64,000 nucleotides of DNA from a virus: positions 1 to 64,000 of IMG/VR virus record IMGVR_UViG_3300021168_000016. One strand, written 5' to 3'. Position numbers and translations under genes: made by a program. The notes below the pieces were generated by a model. That model saw only the letters and a program-made list of their open reading frames with translations. It made no database searches and was not told where the DNA came from. Below are positions 17,952-28,349 of this stretch, in pieces; positions within the stretch are counted from its first letter, which is position 1, and every line of letters begins with the position of its first letter.

Positions 17952-19039
17952 ATGATATCTCCGTCTACGTCTATAACAAGCTCAACAATTCCCCCCGCTA
18001 GAATAGGTTCACTTATTGCTCCGCCAGTTGCTAACGAAGCAGGGGTAACACCACCTGTTGCTAGGATGAACAAAGTAATTGGAACTTGTGTATAAGCTTC
18101 CGTACCATCAAATGCATCTTGATACCATCTGGGTTGTAAGAATTGTTGCTCTGCATCATTATCCCACGTGAAATCTACAATAGGTATTGGGATAGTAATG
18201 AGTTCTACACCTTCATCCATTAATGTATCGGATGAGAATTGTAGCGGATTAAGCTGTTGCCATTCAGCACTATCATCCCATGAAAAATCGCGAATGGGAA
18301 TTAGTATGATATTTTCTACTCCCGCATCTGTTACATCTCTATCAAGTTGGTATGGCTCCTGTGCTCGTTGTTGATCTGCATCTGTGTCAAAGAATTGGGA
18401 AGGTAAGAAAACCTTTTCTACGCCTTCATCCATTAGATGATCTTTGTAATACTCAGGTTGAGACTTAGACCATTCAGATGCATCATCCCAAGTGAACTGG
18501 AATATACCTGTTAAAATTGTTTCTACTGTTGGATCACTTATTTCTCTATCAAGTAAATAAGGATCCTGTGCAAACTGCTGATCTGCATCTGTATCAAAAG
18601 CAGCAGGAATAACCACGATGTTAATTGACTCAACTTCACCGGAGGAATCTGAACTAAAAGAAGGAGGTCGAAGAAATTGATGCTCTGCATCACTATCCCA
18701 ACCTGTAACTACACCTACAGCGTATTGAGGTAATTCTACAGGAAAAAGTTCCATCATCGCTGCTTTTGGTGCCCAGTATCTTTGCCTCTTAGATATATTG
18801 AGAGTTGCCGCCATTGCTGACGACGGAGCTACAAAATTGGGAATCTGCCATATTACTATAGCATCAACTTCATCATAAGATACTTGCCATTTCTGTAATG
18901 ATAATACATGTTGTTGATCGTATTCCTGTTGCTGTATGATCGGAGCTACAGTCAATCCTACAAAGGCCTCCTGTTCTTGCCGGATTATAATATCCAGCTG
19001 CTTTACGTACTGTTCATCAGGATAGAGGTATTCAAACAT
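17948..19039 (-). CDS. Acidic repeat protein (D-x-D-A-E-Q-Q repeats), shorter copy
   Basis: 363 residues built of about six tandem units of 40-45 residues. Each begins with an aromatic-D-T/N/D-D-A-[ED]-[QW]-Q core (FDTDADQQRAQEPY, FTWDNDAEQQFLQPRWY) and ends with a D-x-G-V-E-x-I-x-[IL]-P strand. Same repeat as the 671-residue protein encoded just upstream. Acidic D-x-D clusters could bind calcium. No known domain recognised. It overlaps the adaptor start by four bases, and location in the structural operon suggests a virion or fibre component. Confidence 0.75.
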   Translation of the reverse strand: MFEYLYPDEQYVKQLDIIIRQEQEAFVGLTVAPIIQQQEYDQQHVLSLQKWQVSYDEVDAIVIWQIPNFVAPSSAMAATLNISKRQRYWAPKAAMMELFPVELPQYAVGVVTGWDSDAEHQFLRPPSFSSDSSGEVESINIVVIPAAFDTDADQQFAQDPYLLDREISDPTVETILTGIFQFTWDDASEWSKSQPEYYKDHLMDEGVEKVFLPSQFFDTDADQQRAQEPYQLDRDVTDAGVENIILIPIRDFSWDDSAEWQQLNPLQFSSDTLMDEGVELITIPIPIVDFTWDNDAEQQFLQPRWYQDAFDGTEAYTQVPITLFILATGGVTPASLATGGAISEPILAGGIVELVIDVDGDII

Positions 19040-19455
19040 TATTGATTATGCCTGATGTAGCTAACCGCTCCACCCACCTGTACAGCCTGACTATTTACTA
19101 AACACAAATCATTTCCTCCGGGAATAACCATATCTATACTAGTCATACCAGTTTGAGCAATTAATGTGAGAGGTCCATCTATCACTGTCGTTCCTGTATC
19201 ACATGGTGTTGATGATGTTGTCCCATATTCTATTGAAACGTTGGTTGTACCGGCTGCCATTAAATGATAACTAAATCTTGTTACAAGCGATCCAGAATGA
19301 GCAACTAGAGATATCGTTGTTGCAGAGGATGTATTGATATCAACTGTCGCTTCTGATCTAATTGGGATTACAGGAGTCAATCCCGGTACGTCGTAAAGGA
19401 ATAGAGTGATAGCAACGAATGCTATGAATAGTTTAAGATACTCTTTAGTTGTCAT
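19039..19455 (-). CDS. Signal-anchored beta protein
   Basis: 138 residues from the ATG at 19,455, chosen because GGAGGTGAGGACGAAA precedes it; a longer frame starting at 19,476 has no such site. An N-terminal hydrophobic segment (LKLFIAFVAITLFLYDVPGL) is followed by a short beta-sandwich with two Cys pairs (TPCDTG, NDLCLV). The start overlaps the repeat-protein gene by 11 bases. It may be exported or membrane-anchored. It lies between the two repeat-protein genes, suggesting a joint function. Confidence 0.65.
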   Translation of the reverse strand: MTTKEYLKLFIAFVAITLFLYDVPGLTPVIPIRSEATVDINTSSATTISLVAHSGSLVTRFSYHLMAAGTTNVSIEYGTTSSTPCDTGTTVIDGPLTLIAQTGMTSIDMVIPGGNDLCLVNSQAVQVGGAVSYIRHNQ

Positions 19456-21460
19456 TTTCGTCCTCACCTCCAGCAACTATTTCGACTATATCGATAAATG
19501 GAGGAAGGGATATAAACTCTACTCCACTATCCATCTGATCGTCACAAGCTAAGAAGACTGGTATGAATTGCTGTTCAGCATCGTTGTCCCAAGTTAACGA
19601 TGACGTAATACCAGAAAATATTATATTTTCCACACCCGCATCTGTTACATCTCTATCTACCTGATATAGTGGTGAGGCGAACTGCTGCTCTGCATCTGTA
19701 TCAAAAGATCGTGCAGGAGCAATAATTATTTCTACGTCTTCGATAGCCGCCTGCAACATCAACGATCTAGGTATACTATAACCTTGATATCCTATTAGGA
19801 TAACATCTGTAGCACCTGATAACCGCGGGAGTACTTCTATCTGTGCATCGAATACGCTTTCATCAAGCTGATAAGGTAGTTGAGATAACTGATTTTCTGC
19901 ATCTGTATCCATCCCTCTAGTAGGAACAGCAGGCGCCAGTGTAATCAATTCTACTTCTTCATCCATTACGGTATCTGTTCCGAAAGGTGATGGATTAAGA
20001 CGTTGTTGATCTGCATCATTATCAATTTCCATCTTCGGGATAATAGGTAATTGATTTCTTTCTTCTACTTGATCTAGATACCAAGGAGCTTGAGGAAGTT
20101 GCTCATTAATATCGTCCCAAGTATGATCGGTTATTATAACGATTACAGTTATTAATTCTACACTATCATCAGCCTGAAGCATCAGAGACTTTGGAATAAA
20201 ATATCCCTTATATCCCATCAATATAGTATCAGTACCTGAAAACAACTGAGGCAGGATTTCTATTCCTTCGTCTGAAAGATGATCCTTAAAGTAATCAGCT
20301 AGCAGCGTTGACTGTTCATTGATATCATCCCATGTCGTTGTTGCAACAATAGCGGGAAGAGTAATCTTTTCCACTCCCTCATCTGCTAGTATATCTGAAC
20401 CAAAACTTACAGGATTCAATTTCTGTTGCTCTGCATCGTCTTGCCATGAGTTAATCGGGATTATAATACGCTCAACTCCCAAATCACTAACTTCCCGTTC
20501 AGGAGTATAGAGATCTCTAGACCAAGCGGCTTGTAAGAACTGATTATCTGTATCGTTGTCCCATGTAAAATCTGTAAGTAACGTGATTATAGTTATCTTT
20601 TCTACACCATCATCTGACTGAAGCATCAGAGACTTTGGAATAAAATATCCTCTATACCCCATTAGGATAGTATCAGATGCTACAGATAACTGAGGCAGAA
20701 TTTCTACGCCCGCATCTGATAGATCTCTATCTGTCAGATATGTAGGCTGTTGGAATTGCTGTTCAGCATCCGTGTCGTAAGCCTGTATTGGAATTACAGG
20801 TTGTTCATTATTATCACCAATCGCAACCTCAGGTATCTGAATTGTTTGTATTCCTGTAAGTCCTAGTTGTTGGTTCTGTTGTTCTGCATCAGTGTCGTAA
20901 GCAACAATAAGTATAATAGGTAGTTCATTACGTTCTTCTATTAAATCTAAATACCAACTGGGTTGTAAGAATTGATTCTCTGCATCTGTATCCCAACCTG
21001 TAATCGGTAAAGTAATCAATTCTACGCCAGTATCTGATAAATCGTCATCATTAGTGAAGAAACTAGCTATATATTGATTCGGTGCCCATAATCTAGAAGG
21101 ATCAGTCTGTTGTTCAGCATCTGTATCAAATGCTTCAGTTGGAATTGTAATCCGTTCTGTACTATCATCAGCCTGCAACATTAGTGATTTTGAAGTCCAG
21201 TAGCCTGTATATCCCATTAATACTATGTTTGATACTACGGCAATTGGCGATGGAAGTTCTGTATTATCCCCCATACTATATTCAGCTAGTTGCAATCCTG
21301 CTATACCTGAAAAGTAATTGAATAGATCTTGTGGGAAATGGTCAGTATCATCATACCAATTTAAAATTATCGGAGGAGGTTGCGAGGGAGGAGGCTGTGT
21401 AAAGAATTCAAACGGGCTTATAGGAAACCCAGTTCCTACACCTCCTATGAAGTTCGGCAT
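19445..21460 (-). CDS. Acidic repeat protein (D-x-D-A-E-Q-Q repeats), long copy
   Basis: 671 residues. About 13 units share the core [WF]D[TND]DAE[QN]Q, a Pro-aromatic pair, and an ending such as SDAGVE-x-I-x-LP. A second repeated segment of about 30 residues (DTILMGYRGYFIPKSLMLQ) occurs four to five times between units at about 90, 270, 420 and 575. The N-terminus is Pro-rich (QPPPSQPPPIIL) and the C-terminus very acidic. No signal peptide. Neither repeat is known to me. Its sibling lies two genes downstream. Probably a long extended fibre or tether. Confidence 0.75.
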   Translation of the reverse strand: MPNFIGGVGTGFPISPFEFFTQPPPSQPPPIILNWYDDTDHFPQDLFNYFSGIAGLQLAEYSMGDNTELPSPIAVVSNIVLMGYTGYWTSKSLMLQADDSTERITIPTEAFDTDAEQQTDPSRLWAPNQYIASFFTNDDDLSDTGVELITLPITGWDTDAENQFLQPSWYLDLIEERNELPIILIVAYDTDAEQQNQQLGLTGIQTIQIPEVAIGDNNEQPVIPIQAYDTDAEQQFQQPTYLTDRDLSDAGVEILPQLSVASDTILMGYRGYFIPKSLMLQSDDGVEKITIITLLTDFTWDNDTDNQFLQAAWSRDLYTPEREVSDLGVERIIIPINSWQDDAEQQKLNPVSFGSDILADEGVEKITLPAIVATTTWDDINEQSTLLADYFKDHLSDEGIEILPQLFSGTDTILMGYKGYFIPKSLMLQADDSVELITVIVIITDHTWDDINEQLPQAPWYLDQVEERNQLPIIPKMEIDNDADQQRLNPSPFGTDTVMDEEVELITLAPAVPTRGMDTDAENQLSQLPYQLDESVFDAQIEVLPRLSGATDVILIGYQGYSIPRSLMLQAAIEDVEIIIAPARSFDTDAEQQFASPLYQVDRDVTDAGVENIIFSGITSSLTWDNDAEQQFIPVFLACDDQMDSGVEFISLPPFIDIVEIVAGGEDENDN

Positions 21461-21461
21461 T

Positions 21462-22055
21462 TTAGTTTAGAGCTTGCATACAAGTATACTGGGCTGTAAC
21501 CGTACTCGCTACTGAAAATGTAATTCCGAAATTAAGCGCACCATAACTGCCCAAAGAACCTGCCCCTGTCGTATCCACACTAACAGCAGCTGTTGAGCTA
21601 AAGGGTATAACAAACGCATATCCAGCTGTACCAGTAACCCCTTGTGCTATGAATTGTCCTACTATCCATGCTGTTGATACTGTGGCCGCATTCGAGATAG
21701 TACGATAAACAAGATCTCCTTCCATCCGCCATGCACCGTTAGTAATACTTGGAGCATATGTAATTGTAGCTGAAGTGGCTAGGACGGTGGCAGCAGTAAG
21801 CGCTACTTGAGCTGTACTAGGACCATGAACAGCAGTAATGATCATAGTACCGGTGGTCCCAGTAGTAAATAGGCCCCCTGCAGTAAATCGAAAGACTTGA
21901 CCAGCAAACGGACCGCCGTTAACACCAAAAGGTAAAGGAAAGAATTGATTTGCTTGTGCTGGTGTAAAAATACCAGTTAATGATGTAATTGATCCCGTAG
22001 AGGCTGAAACTATTGCTGAATCAGCTAAACTAGAATTGAAGTATTGCCTTGCCAT
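21462..22055 (-). CDS. Hypothetical beta-rich structural protein
   Basis: 197 residues, rich in Ala/Thr/Val with few charges, predicted all-beta by pattern (alternating hydrophobic strands such as TGTMIITAVHGPSTAQVALT). No signal peptide. Resembles small decoration or fibre-base proteins. It precedes the 671-residue repeat protein by one base, so they are probably co-translated. Family not recognised. Confidence 0.6.
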   Translation of the reverse strand: MARQYFNSSLADSAIVSASTGSITSLTGIFTPAQANQFFPLPFGVNGGPFAGQVFRFTAGGLFTTGTTGTMIITAVHGPSTAQVALTAATVLATSATITYAPSITNGAWRMEGDLVYRTISNAATVSTAWIVGQFIAQGVTGTAGYAFVIPFSSTAAVSVDTTGAGSLGSYGALNFGITFSVASTVTAQYTCMQALN

Positions 22056-22085
22056 TATTTCCTCTCCTTATACTTCTTCCATTTG

Positions 22086-25000
22086 TTATTGTCCTACACC
22101 TAAAACTGTTAGACCGTGGGGAGTTGGCGGGGGACCACTGCTTTGAACATCAGGGAAAAATCCAGGTGCATTGTACTGATTCCGTGTTTGCGCAGCATCA
22201 ATGGCGGAGATATTTGGCCCCATATCTGTACCGTCTGAAGCTTGCTGCGTGCCCCCTCCCTTGAAGAGACTAGTAGGATCGAGCGCGAAGCTATGATAAT
22301 CAGGCAGTGTGATTGGCATCGAGGCTGCACTCATGGCCCCCGAGAATCCTATGCAATTTGAGTTAGCAATGGCCCCTGAGCAGAATGTAGCTGTTGGGAA
22401 GTACATCGTTACCGGATTGTGGCATCCAGCACCAGTACAGCCCGCGGAGTCAGGATAGTTTGGATTGTTACCATACTCAGTGTAGTTCGACGCCACAGCT
22501 ATTGGCCATACCAGGTGGTGGGCTGCCATAGTAGTCGAGTCGTAATTCAGATTCTCCGTCTGGGTGCCTTCTGTAACTGAGCCACCAAGCCAACCATTAC
22601 CGCCTAGCATAATCGAGTCAAGGACAGCTGCATTCATCTGGAAGTTGAAGCCACCTGACGGGCTGTTGTTACTGGTCAGCGCGGGGCCAGTGTTGTCCGT
22701 AATCTGCGTGACGTGTTGGAGGGTTAGGTTGAATGGTCCTCCTTGTAGACCGCTAATTGTGCAGAAGCCTCCGTTGTCGGTTCCGGTTACCGTGGATGGG
22801 AAGGAGACTGTCAGATTGCCAGCAATTCCAGTACCAGTCCATGGAGCGCTAGCAGCGGTAGCCAGCGGACCTCTCTGACTAGGATTAATGAAGCCGCCGT
22901 TGCTTGAAGTTGTGACATTGTTGAATGCTGGTGTACCGTTACACATCGTGATTGCGACCGGATCTCCAACCTGCATATCGAATACTTCGGCTCCGATGGT
23001 TGGTGCCGTTGGGGAGGTGACCATCGTTACGGTTACGGTGCCTGTCCCGGTAGCCAGAGTAACTGAGGGGGTAGATGTGTAGCCTGTTCCACCTGCCGTG
23101 AGTGTTACCGTCGCTAGCGCTCCACTGGTGCAGGTATACGTTCCCGCGGCCTGAGTGCCGCCTGAGATGTTAGGAGCAGGAATTACTAAGCTTCCTGCCA
23201 CGCATCCAGTTCCTGCGGCGTTTACCGCGATACTCGAGATGTGTCCCGGACAACCACCTTGCTGTACGGAGCAGTTGGCAACGAATGTTGCTGTCGTACC
23301 GTCCCCTTTGATAGTTCCCTGCCAAAGTGTCTTGCTGCCGTTCGACAAGGCTATACCCTTGATGTTTCCGGCAATGGAGCATCCTGGGTTGTGGCCACTG
23401 ATTCCATAAGTAAGTAGGTGCCGCAAGGTCGAGCGGTACACCCCGTAGGCCACTCCATTACCATTACCTATGGCTAGATTAGATCTGTCGAACTCCATGC
23501 CAATGCAGGAATTTCTTAGGATTCCGTACTCGAATATAGCGTCAGTGATGATGGTGTTGTAGTTACTGCACGGCGTAGCCGCTGAGCAATTTCGATCAGT
23601 GACATCTCCCTGAGGTCCACTCTGCCCACCTGAACCATCTATATTCTCCCAAATATATCCGGAGTGCAGAACGCGCTGCCCATTCTTCAGTTCGTTAAAG
23701 TTCTTGAATACGGTACTATTACCTGCAAAGTGGGGATTACCACTTAAATTTCCGCCTAGCCACGTATAAGGTCGGCCCATTTTGTATCTACGAGCCTCTA
23801 CGTCTTGGAATATCTGTTGCAATCCGACCGGTAGTATTCCTCCCGGCCCTCCGGAGAACATCCCAATACTCATCCCCTCTAGCCAATTGTGGTTCATCTT
23901 ATAAGGTCCACAGCCTTCCATAAGAATGATGTGTCCCTCGGCGCCTGGTCGTATGGCCTGTCCTGCCTGCGTGTCGAGAACAGAAACGTAGGAACCATTC
24001 AGGAACATTAAGTTTCCTACAGGATTCAATCCTGACGCAAGACTAGTCCAATCGCTGTGTGACCAGTCTTTTCGGAAGTGTATGTGCTGCGGGTACTGGT
24101 TACAAGCAGTTTCAGCTCCCGAGCCAGTCATCAAGACTGGAGTCGGGGTGCTGCCGTTTACGAATACGGCCTTCGGACGGGCTTCCATGTCCATAATCAG
24201 CCAATGATCAGGCGCGAGCGTCGTGCTAGTGCACTGAGGAGATGGCTGGGCCGTTGTTTGCCCGCCAACCGGGGAGCAGAAGCGGATGGACGAAGCATTA
24301 GCCGCCGTGCTTTCTGCTGTCCACATATGCTGTACGTCGTTGTAGTCAGAAGTATGCACGACAGTACCATTAGCCAGCGTAATTGTTCCTATATCATAAG
24401 TTACCGTCACCCCGCTAGCATGATTAAGCGTGAACACACCATATAGTCCCGTCTGATTTACTCCGCTTACTGCGACCACAGTTTCAGCATTTACGCCAGT
24501 ATCAACCACGTAGGAGTTTCCAGGACTGACATAACCATTAGCAAGCGCAACCAGTTGCGGAGAGGCATTCAGGGTGATAGCGGCCAGTGTTGTCGTGTGC
24601 GCATCAAGAGTGGTGACTCCTGTGATAACGCCACCAATATTCTGCGGCCCTAACTCGTCGTACATATTCAGGCCATCGTTACTCGGATTATGTAGGCCGA
24701 TATCTGTGGTAGTTGTAAAGCTTACATTTGTTTGTGCTCCTGCGCTAGTGGCAAGTGTCAACGTAGTAAAAGGTGTTATAGGAGACCACGATGAGGCAGT
24801 ATTGTAATTGATACCGTTTATATTGACTGGCTGACCAGCACCGACTAAGGATTTAAAGTTAGTTCCACTGACGAAAGTAACCGTAACCCCACTTGTACTA
24901 ACTACAGCAGGATTCCCTGCAACGTCGTCTTGGATGCCGTGCGAGCCGACTGTTCTGCCGATTGGAAGGCTACCGTCCTCCGTCGAGTCGATGACGTTAC

Positions 25001-26948
25001 ATTGCGTAGCTGCGACTGTACTAGTTTGGTTAATCCACGGTCCATTTGCTTCTGAATAAACATATCTAGCAGGGATATGTATCCGTGTCCCCTTACCGGT
25101 TGAGGTACGGTACGTATCCATGTCGAGTAAGGCTTGTTGTACGCCTGCGTCGGTGTTTGCGTAAGGAAGAGCAGTTGGCCAGCCTACCGGAGTAGCACTT
25201 GCCCAACTTGTCGGAAAGGCCAGTGTGTAGGTGAAGTTGGTGTTACATTCGTTATTGTCTACTTTAAGAGCAGGAAGAGCCGATTGTGCTGGATTAATTA
25301 CATATGCTGCTGATCCGACTGCGCTATCCGTGAATCCAGTTCCTCCTGCTATCGCGAATAGAGTCTCAGTGATTGGGACTCCTACAGGCCCGGTGTAGGG
25401 AGTTCCTGTCGTGCAGCCACTAACCCCGTCAGTTGCTGGAGCACCTGCTGTATTCCAACAGATCACACCACCACTAGTTGCATGGAGTGTGACGTTCTGT
25501 GCACCAGAGTATGTTCCTGCACCAGGAGAGAAGGTTGGAGTAGAAGCTGCGCTGCTTATCAAAGGGTGGGGATAAGTGTAAGGCGTGTACCAAACGCCCC
25601 ATGTATTCGTTGACGTACAAGAGTATAGAATTCCCTGCGTACCCTGATCAGTAGCGAAGTAACCTACACCACCTCGTCCTTGATCTGGTGCCAGAACAGA
25701 AGGTGTTGGAGTACAGGTCGAAGGACGTCTCGCTAAAGTACCGAACCCCACGCCAGAAGTTCCATTGAACGGCGATGTAGTAGAGCTTTGCGGACCTGTA
25801 CCCACCTCGTCATACCAATCACGATTGGGAGCAAAGTAAGTGGGAAATCCGGATTCATCAGCTTCCGGCACTTTGTTCCCGTTTATCGTGTCCCGGTTGT
25901 TCCATCCATAGACGGGGTAGAGCAGATGGGCATGGTAGTCCCGCCCCGGCTGATAAATGGTTGGATACGATCCAGTGTACTGCGGAGGATAATTAGCTGC
26001 CAAAGACAAGGCATCAGAGTTGATTGGTTCGGTGAAAGGGGTAAATGTGTTGTTGAAGTACATTTCCTCAAACGATCCCTGATGGTGAATAAGACGATAT
26101 CCGTCAGGAACAGCAGATCCGGAAGTACCAATTACATGATTGTTGTAGACCTCCCAGTTGGCTGCTCCGTTCCCGTGTCCTCCGACTGTTTCGGCAGAGT
26201 GAATTGTTACTAAGGCGTTGGTCACCGTATTGTGACGGAACACTACAGCGGCCATCGGCCCCCAACCGTCCATCGCTCCGGTTCCGCTATCGGTCATGGT
26301 GGTGACGGTGATCGTATTGTCTTCCATGAACATGTTGCTGATTGTTCCCTGCGCACTGGCAGGAGCGCTAGCATCCGCGATCCCGAATACCTGCATAGCA
26401 GCGAAGGAACTGGCGCTCGAGAACGTATTGTGGTCAATGACGCCGTAGACGTACTGTATAGAGGTATTTTCTCCTATGGTGATAACGGTAGCCGAAGCCG
26501 TTATCCCAGTGCAGGTGTTGTGGTCAAAGCGGAATTGGGTGATAGTCCCAGTACACCCTCCAGCGGGACAGGTCCATACCGTACCAGCGGCAGAAGGAAA
26601 CGTAAATCCCGATATACGATATAGTTTAGTGGAACTCCCAGTAGGGAATCCGAAGGCCGCTATAGCACTGGAAGTAACTGTGCAAGTAGCTCCATTTGCG
26701 CAGATAAAAGTAATTCCGGTCGATAGAGAAAAACTGATAGTCGAACTCCACGAGTAAGAGCCGTTAGCGAATGTCACTACCGCCCCGTCCGAGGCTGACC
26801 CGATTACCGTGTTAACCTGAGCGGCAGTACTACCTGAAGTACATGACCATGCAATGCCGCTACCAGAACAAGTTGCGAAACCTGGTAATGATGATGCAAA
26901 CAGTATAAATAAAAATACTGTAAATTTAACCAATTTATTCATCTCCAC
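22086..26948 (-). CDS. Giant secreted beta-helix protein with chitobiase-C-like domain (tailspike/depolymerase-like)
   Basis: 1620 residues. A signal peptide (LVKFTVFLFILFASSLPGFA) is followed by a right-handed beta-helix-like region (about 30-330; parallel repeats with RFDHNTCTG, VIDHNTF, VFRHNTVTN turns as in pectate-lyase folds). A domain at about 485-590 (FSPGAGTYSGAQNVTL ... ICWNTAGAPATDG) resembles CHB_HEX_C_1. A long second beta-helix-like half (about 600-1600) follows. Base composition is clearly more GC-rich than the neighbours, pointing to recent transfer, perhaps from a host. Likely binds or degrades polysaccharide. A Sec signal in a phage structural gene is unexpected. Confidence 0.78.
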   Translation of the reverse strand: MEMNKLVKFTVFLFILFASSLPGFATCSGSGIAWSCTSGSTAAQVNTVIGSASDGAVVTFANGSYSWSSTISFSLSTGITFICANGATCTVTSSAIAAFGFPTGSSTKLYRISGFTFPSAAGTVWTCPAGGCTGTITQFRFDHNTCTGITASATVITIGENTSIQYVYGVIDHNTFSSASSFAAMQVFGIADASAPASAQGTISNMFMEDNTITVTTMTDSGTGAMDGWGPMAAVVFRHNTVTNALVTIHSAETVGGHGNGAANWEVYNNHVIGTSGSAVPDGYRLIHHQGSFEEMYFNNTFTPFTEPINSDALSLAANYPPQYTGSYPTIYQPGRDYHAHLLYPVYGWNNRDTINGNKVPEADESGFPTYFAPNRDWYDEVGTGPQSSTTSPFNGTSGVGFGTLARRPSTCTPTPSVLAPDQGRGGVGYFATDQGTQGILYSCTSTNTWGVWYTPYTYPHPLISSAASTPTFSPGAGTYSGAQNVTLHATSGGVICWNTAGAPATDGVSGCTTGTPYTGPVGVPITETLFAIAGGTGFTDSAVGSAAYVINPAQSALPALKVDNNECNTNFTYTLAFPTSWASATPVGWPTALPYANTDAGVQQALLDMDTYRTSTGKGTRIHIPARYVYSEANGPWINQTSTVAATQCNVIDSTEDGSLPIGRTVGSHGIQDDVAGNPAVVSTSGVTVTFVSGTNFKSLVGAGQPVNINGINYNTASSWSPITPFTTLTLATSAGAQTNVSFTTTTDIGLHNPSNDGLNMYDELGPQNIGGVITGVTTLDAHTTTLAAITLNASPQLVALANGYVSPGNSYVVDTGVNAETVVAVSGVNQTGLYGVFTLNHASGVTVTYDIGTITLANGTVVHTSDYNDVQHMWTAESTAANASSIRFCSPVGGQTTAQPSPQCTSTTLAPDHWLIMDMEARPKAVFVNGSTPTPVLMTGSGAETACNQYPQHIHFRKDWSHSDWTSLASGLNPVGNLMFLNGSYVSVLDTQAGQAIRPGAEGHIILMEGCGPYKMNHNWLEGMSIGMFSGGPGGILPVGLQQIFQDVEARRYKMGRPYTWLGGNLSGNPHFAGNSTVFKNFNELKNGQRVLHSGYIWENIDGSGGQSGPQGDVTDRNCSAATPCSNYNTIITDAIFEYGILRNSCIGMEFDRSNLAIGNGNGVAYGVYRSTLRHLLTYGISGHNPGCSIAGNIKGIALSNGSKTLWQGTIKGDGTTATFVANCSVQQGGCPGHISSIAVNAAGTGCVAGSLVIPAPNISGGTQAAGTYTCTSGALATVTLTAGGTGYTSTPSVTLATGTGTVTVTMVTSPTAPTIGAEVFDMQVGDPVAITMCNGTPAFNNVTTSSNGGFINPSQRGPLATAASAPWTGTGIAGNLTVSFPSTVTGTDNGGFCTISGLQGGPFNLTLQHVTQITDNTGPALTSNNSPSGGFNFQMNAAVLDSIMLGGNGWLGGSVTEGTQTENLNYDSTTMAAHHLVWPIAVASNYTEYGNNPNYPDSAGCTGAGCHNPVTMYFPTATFCSGAIANSNCIGFSGAMSAASMPITLPDYHSFALDPTSLFKGGGTQQASDGTDMGPNISAIDAAQTRNQYNAPGFFPDVQSSGPPPTPHGLTVLGVGQ

Positions 26949-27630
26949 CTAACCAATGAAAGTCTGTTCCTATAACTGAAGCATTACTGAATGTTACACC
27001 GCCACTTCCAAACGCTTTAAACGCTGCCATTATAGCGGTATACGAATCACTATTAGTATTATCACTCCACGTGGCTGCTACTGATCCTGCCACCGTCTGA
27101 ATTAGACTCTCCATGATATCACTAGCAGCAGTTGTAAATCCAGTGCCTGTCGTTAACGTACCTCCTACAACATCACAAAATCCTATAACTAAATCAGCAA
27201 AATTTGTAGTTGCCAGACCTGTTGTAACATTCTGTCCTCCACCAGTACCCGTACTTGCATTACTTCCAGAATTACTTGTAACATCAACTGGATTAGATAA
27301 AGCATTACCAGTCCATTCTTCGACTACTATACGCATGAAACTTGCACTATTTCCTACCTGTGACACTGAAACTGTATTAGATATTGCAGCAGTATTAATA
27401 GTGTAAAACAACTGAATTACGTAAGCACTTCCATTGAACAATAACTGCCCTACACCACAATCAACATAAGTATTTCCTGCTGTATCTGTTGGTACATTAA
27501 ATGTATTAGTTTGTATACTAATTACACCTACCACAATCAGGCTTCCAACTATAGTTGAATTCGTAAGAGAAACAGTAACCGGAGAGCCTGTATTCGTGTT
27601 CGTTACATCGTTATTTTTAGACCAAGCCAT
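26935..27630 (-). CDS. Beta-sandwich fibre/decoration protein with C-terminal W-L-G tag
   Basis: 231 residues, no signal peptide, low charge, all-beta pattern with Thr/Ser/Asn/Val. It belongs to the same fold group as the next two genes upstream (AxWT/EEWTG and a D-x-x-I-x-x motif). It ends FHWLGGDE, a motif shared with three neighbouring reading frames. Overlaps the following gene start by 14 bases. The function is inferred from neighbours only. Confidence 0.65.
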   Translation of the reverse strand: MAWSKNNDVTNTNTGSPVTVSLTNSTIVGSLIVVGVISIQTNTFNVPTDTAGNTYVDCGVGQLLFNGSAYVIQLFYTINTAAISNTVSVSQVGNSASFMRIVVEEWTGNALSNPVDVTSNSGSNASTGTGGGQNVTTGLATTNFADLVIGFCDVVGGTLTTGTGFTTAASDIMESLIQTVAGSVAATWSDNTNSDSYTAIMAAFKAFGSGGVTFSNASVIGTDFHWLGGDE

Positions 27631-28349
27631 TAAGAATTATCCCCAACCCATTGATACTCATCATTTATAGAAGTAATCCCTGAAGGAGTCGTTACTCCCC
27701 CACTAGCAGTAAGTATAAAAGCCATCGCCATTGCTGACCAAGCACCGGAACTCTGGGTGTAATTCACTGCCGTAGCTCCGGATGCAGAACTGAGAATATA
27801 TTCCGCCATGTCGCCAGCAGCAATTGCTCCGTCTGATCCCGTCCATATTCCATTTGTGCTCGATCCGCCAGCAACTGGAGCGCTTATTGTTCCCCCAGCC
27901 GCAGCACCAGAATAAAGTAATTCACCAGCACCGGCCGGAGTTATACTTGGAGTATTAATTGTAACTGCAGAACTTGCAGTACTAGCTGCAATATCTATAT
28001 CGAAACTACAAGTTCCGCCTGTATAGTGAAATTCATCCGCCCACATTGCAGCCGAAGTTACTGTGGTCCAGGTAGCAGTAATGGTCGCACTAGCATTGGC
28101 TGGAGCCGAAAGCAGATAAGCCATGTATATTTGTCCGGCGCCTGATATAAATGTAGAAGGAGAATTACCGCTTATTGCGTAACTATTATTATTAGAATCT
28201 TTTATCGCCAATGAAGATATTGTCGAACCACCCGGAGAAAAAGTTACGCACACTAGGTTTCCCAAAGTAGGCGCCCCGCCAAGAACCACGTTTAGTGTAG
28301 TTACACCCGTCGCGTTGTGAGAATTACCTTGAATATGCGTAAATGCCAT
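27630..28349 (-). CDS. Beta-sandwich fibre/decoration protein with C-terminal W-V-G tag
   Basis: 239 residues of the same fold group as the gene at 26,935-27,630 (GNLVCVTFSPGG, WADEFHYTGG, ...AMAMAFILTASGGV). It ends EYQWVGDNS. No signal peptide. The start codon overlaps the stop of a 16-codon frame (TAATG), so translation is coupled. AT-richer than the gene upstream. Confidence 0.65.
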   Translation of the reverse strand: MAFTHIQGNSHNATGVTTLNVVLGGAPTLGNLVCVTFSPGGSTISSLAIKDSNNNSYAISGNSPSTFISGAGQIYMAYLLSAPANASATITATWTTVTSAAMWADEFHYTGGTCSFDIDIAASTASSAVTINTPSITPAGAGELLYSGAAAGGTISAPVAGGSSTNGIWTGSDGAIAAGDMAEYILSSASGATAVNYTQSSGAWSAMAMAFILTASGGVTTPSGITSINDEYQWVGDNS

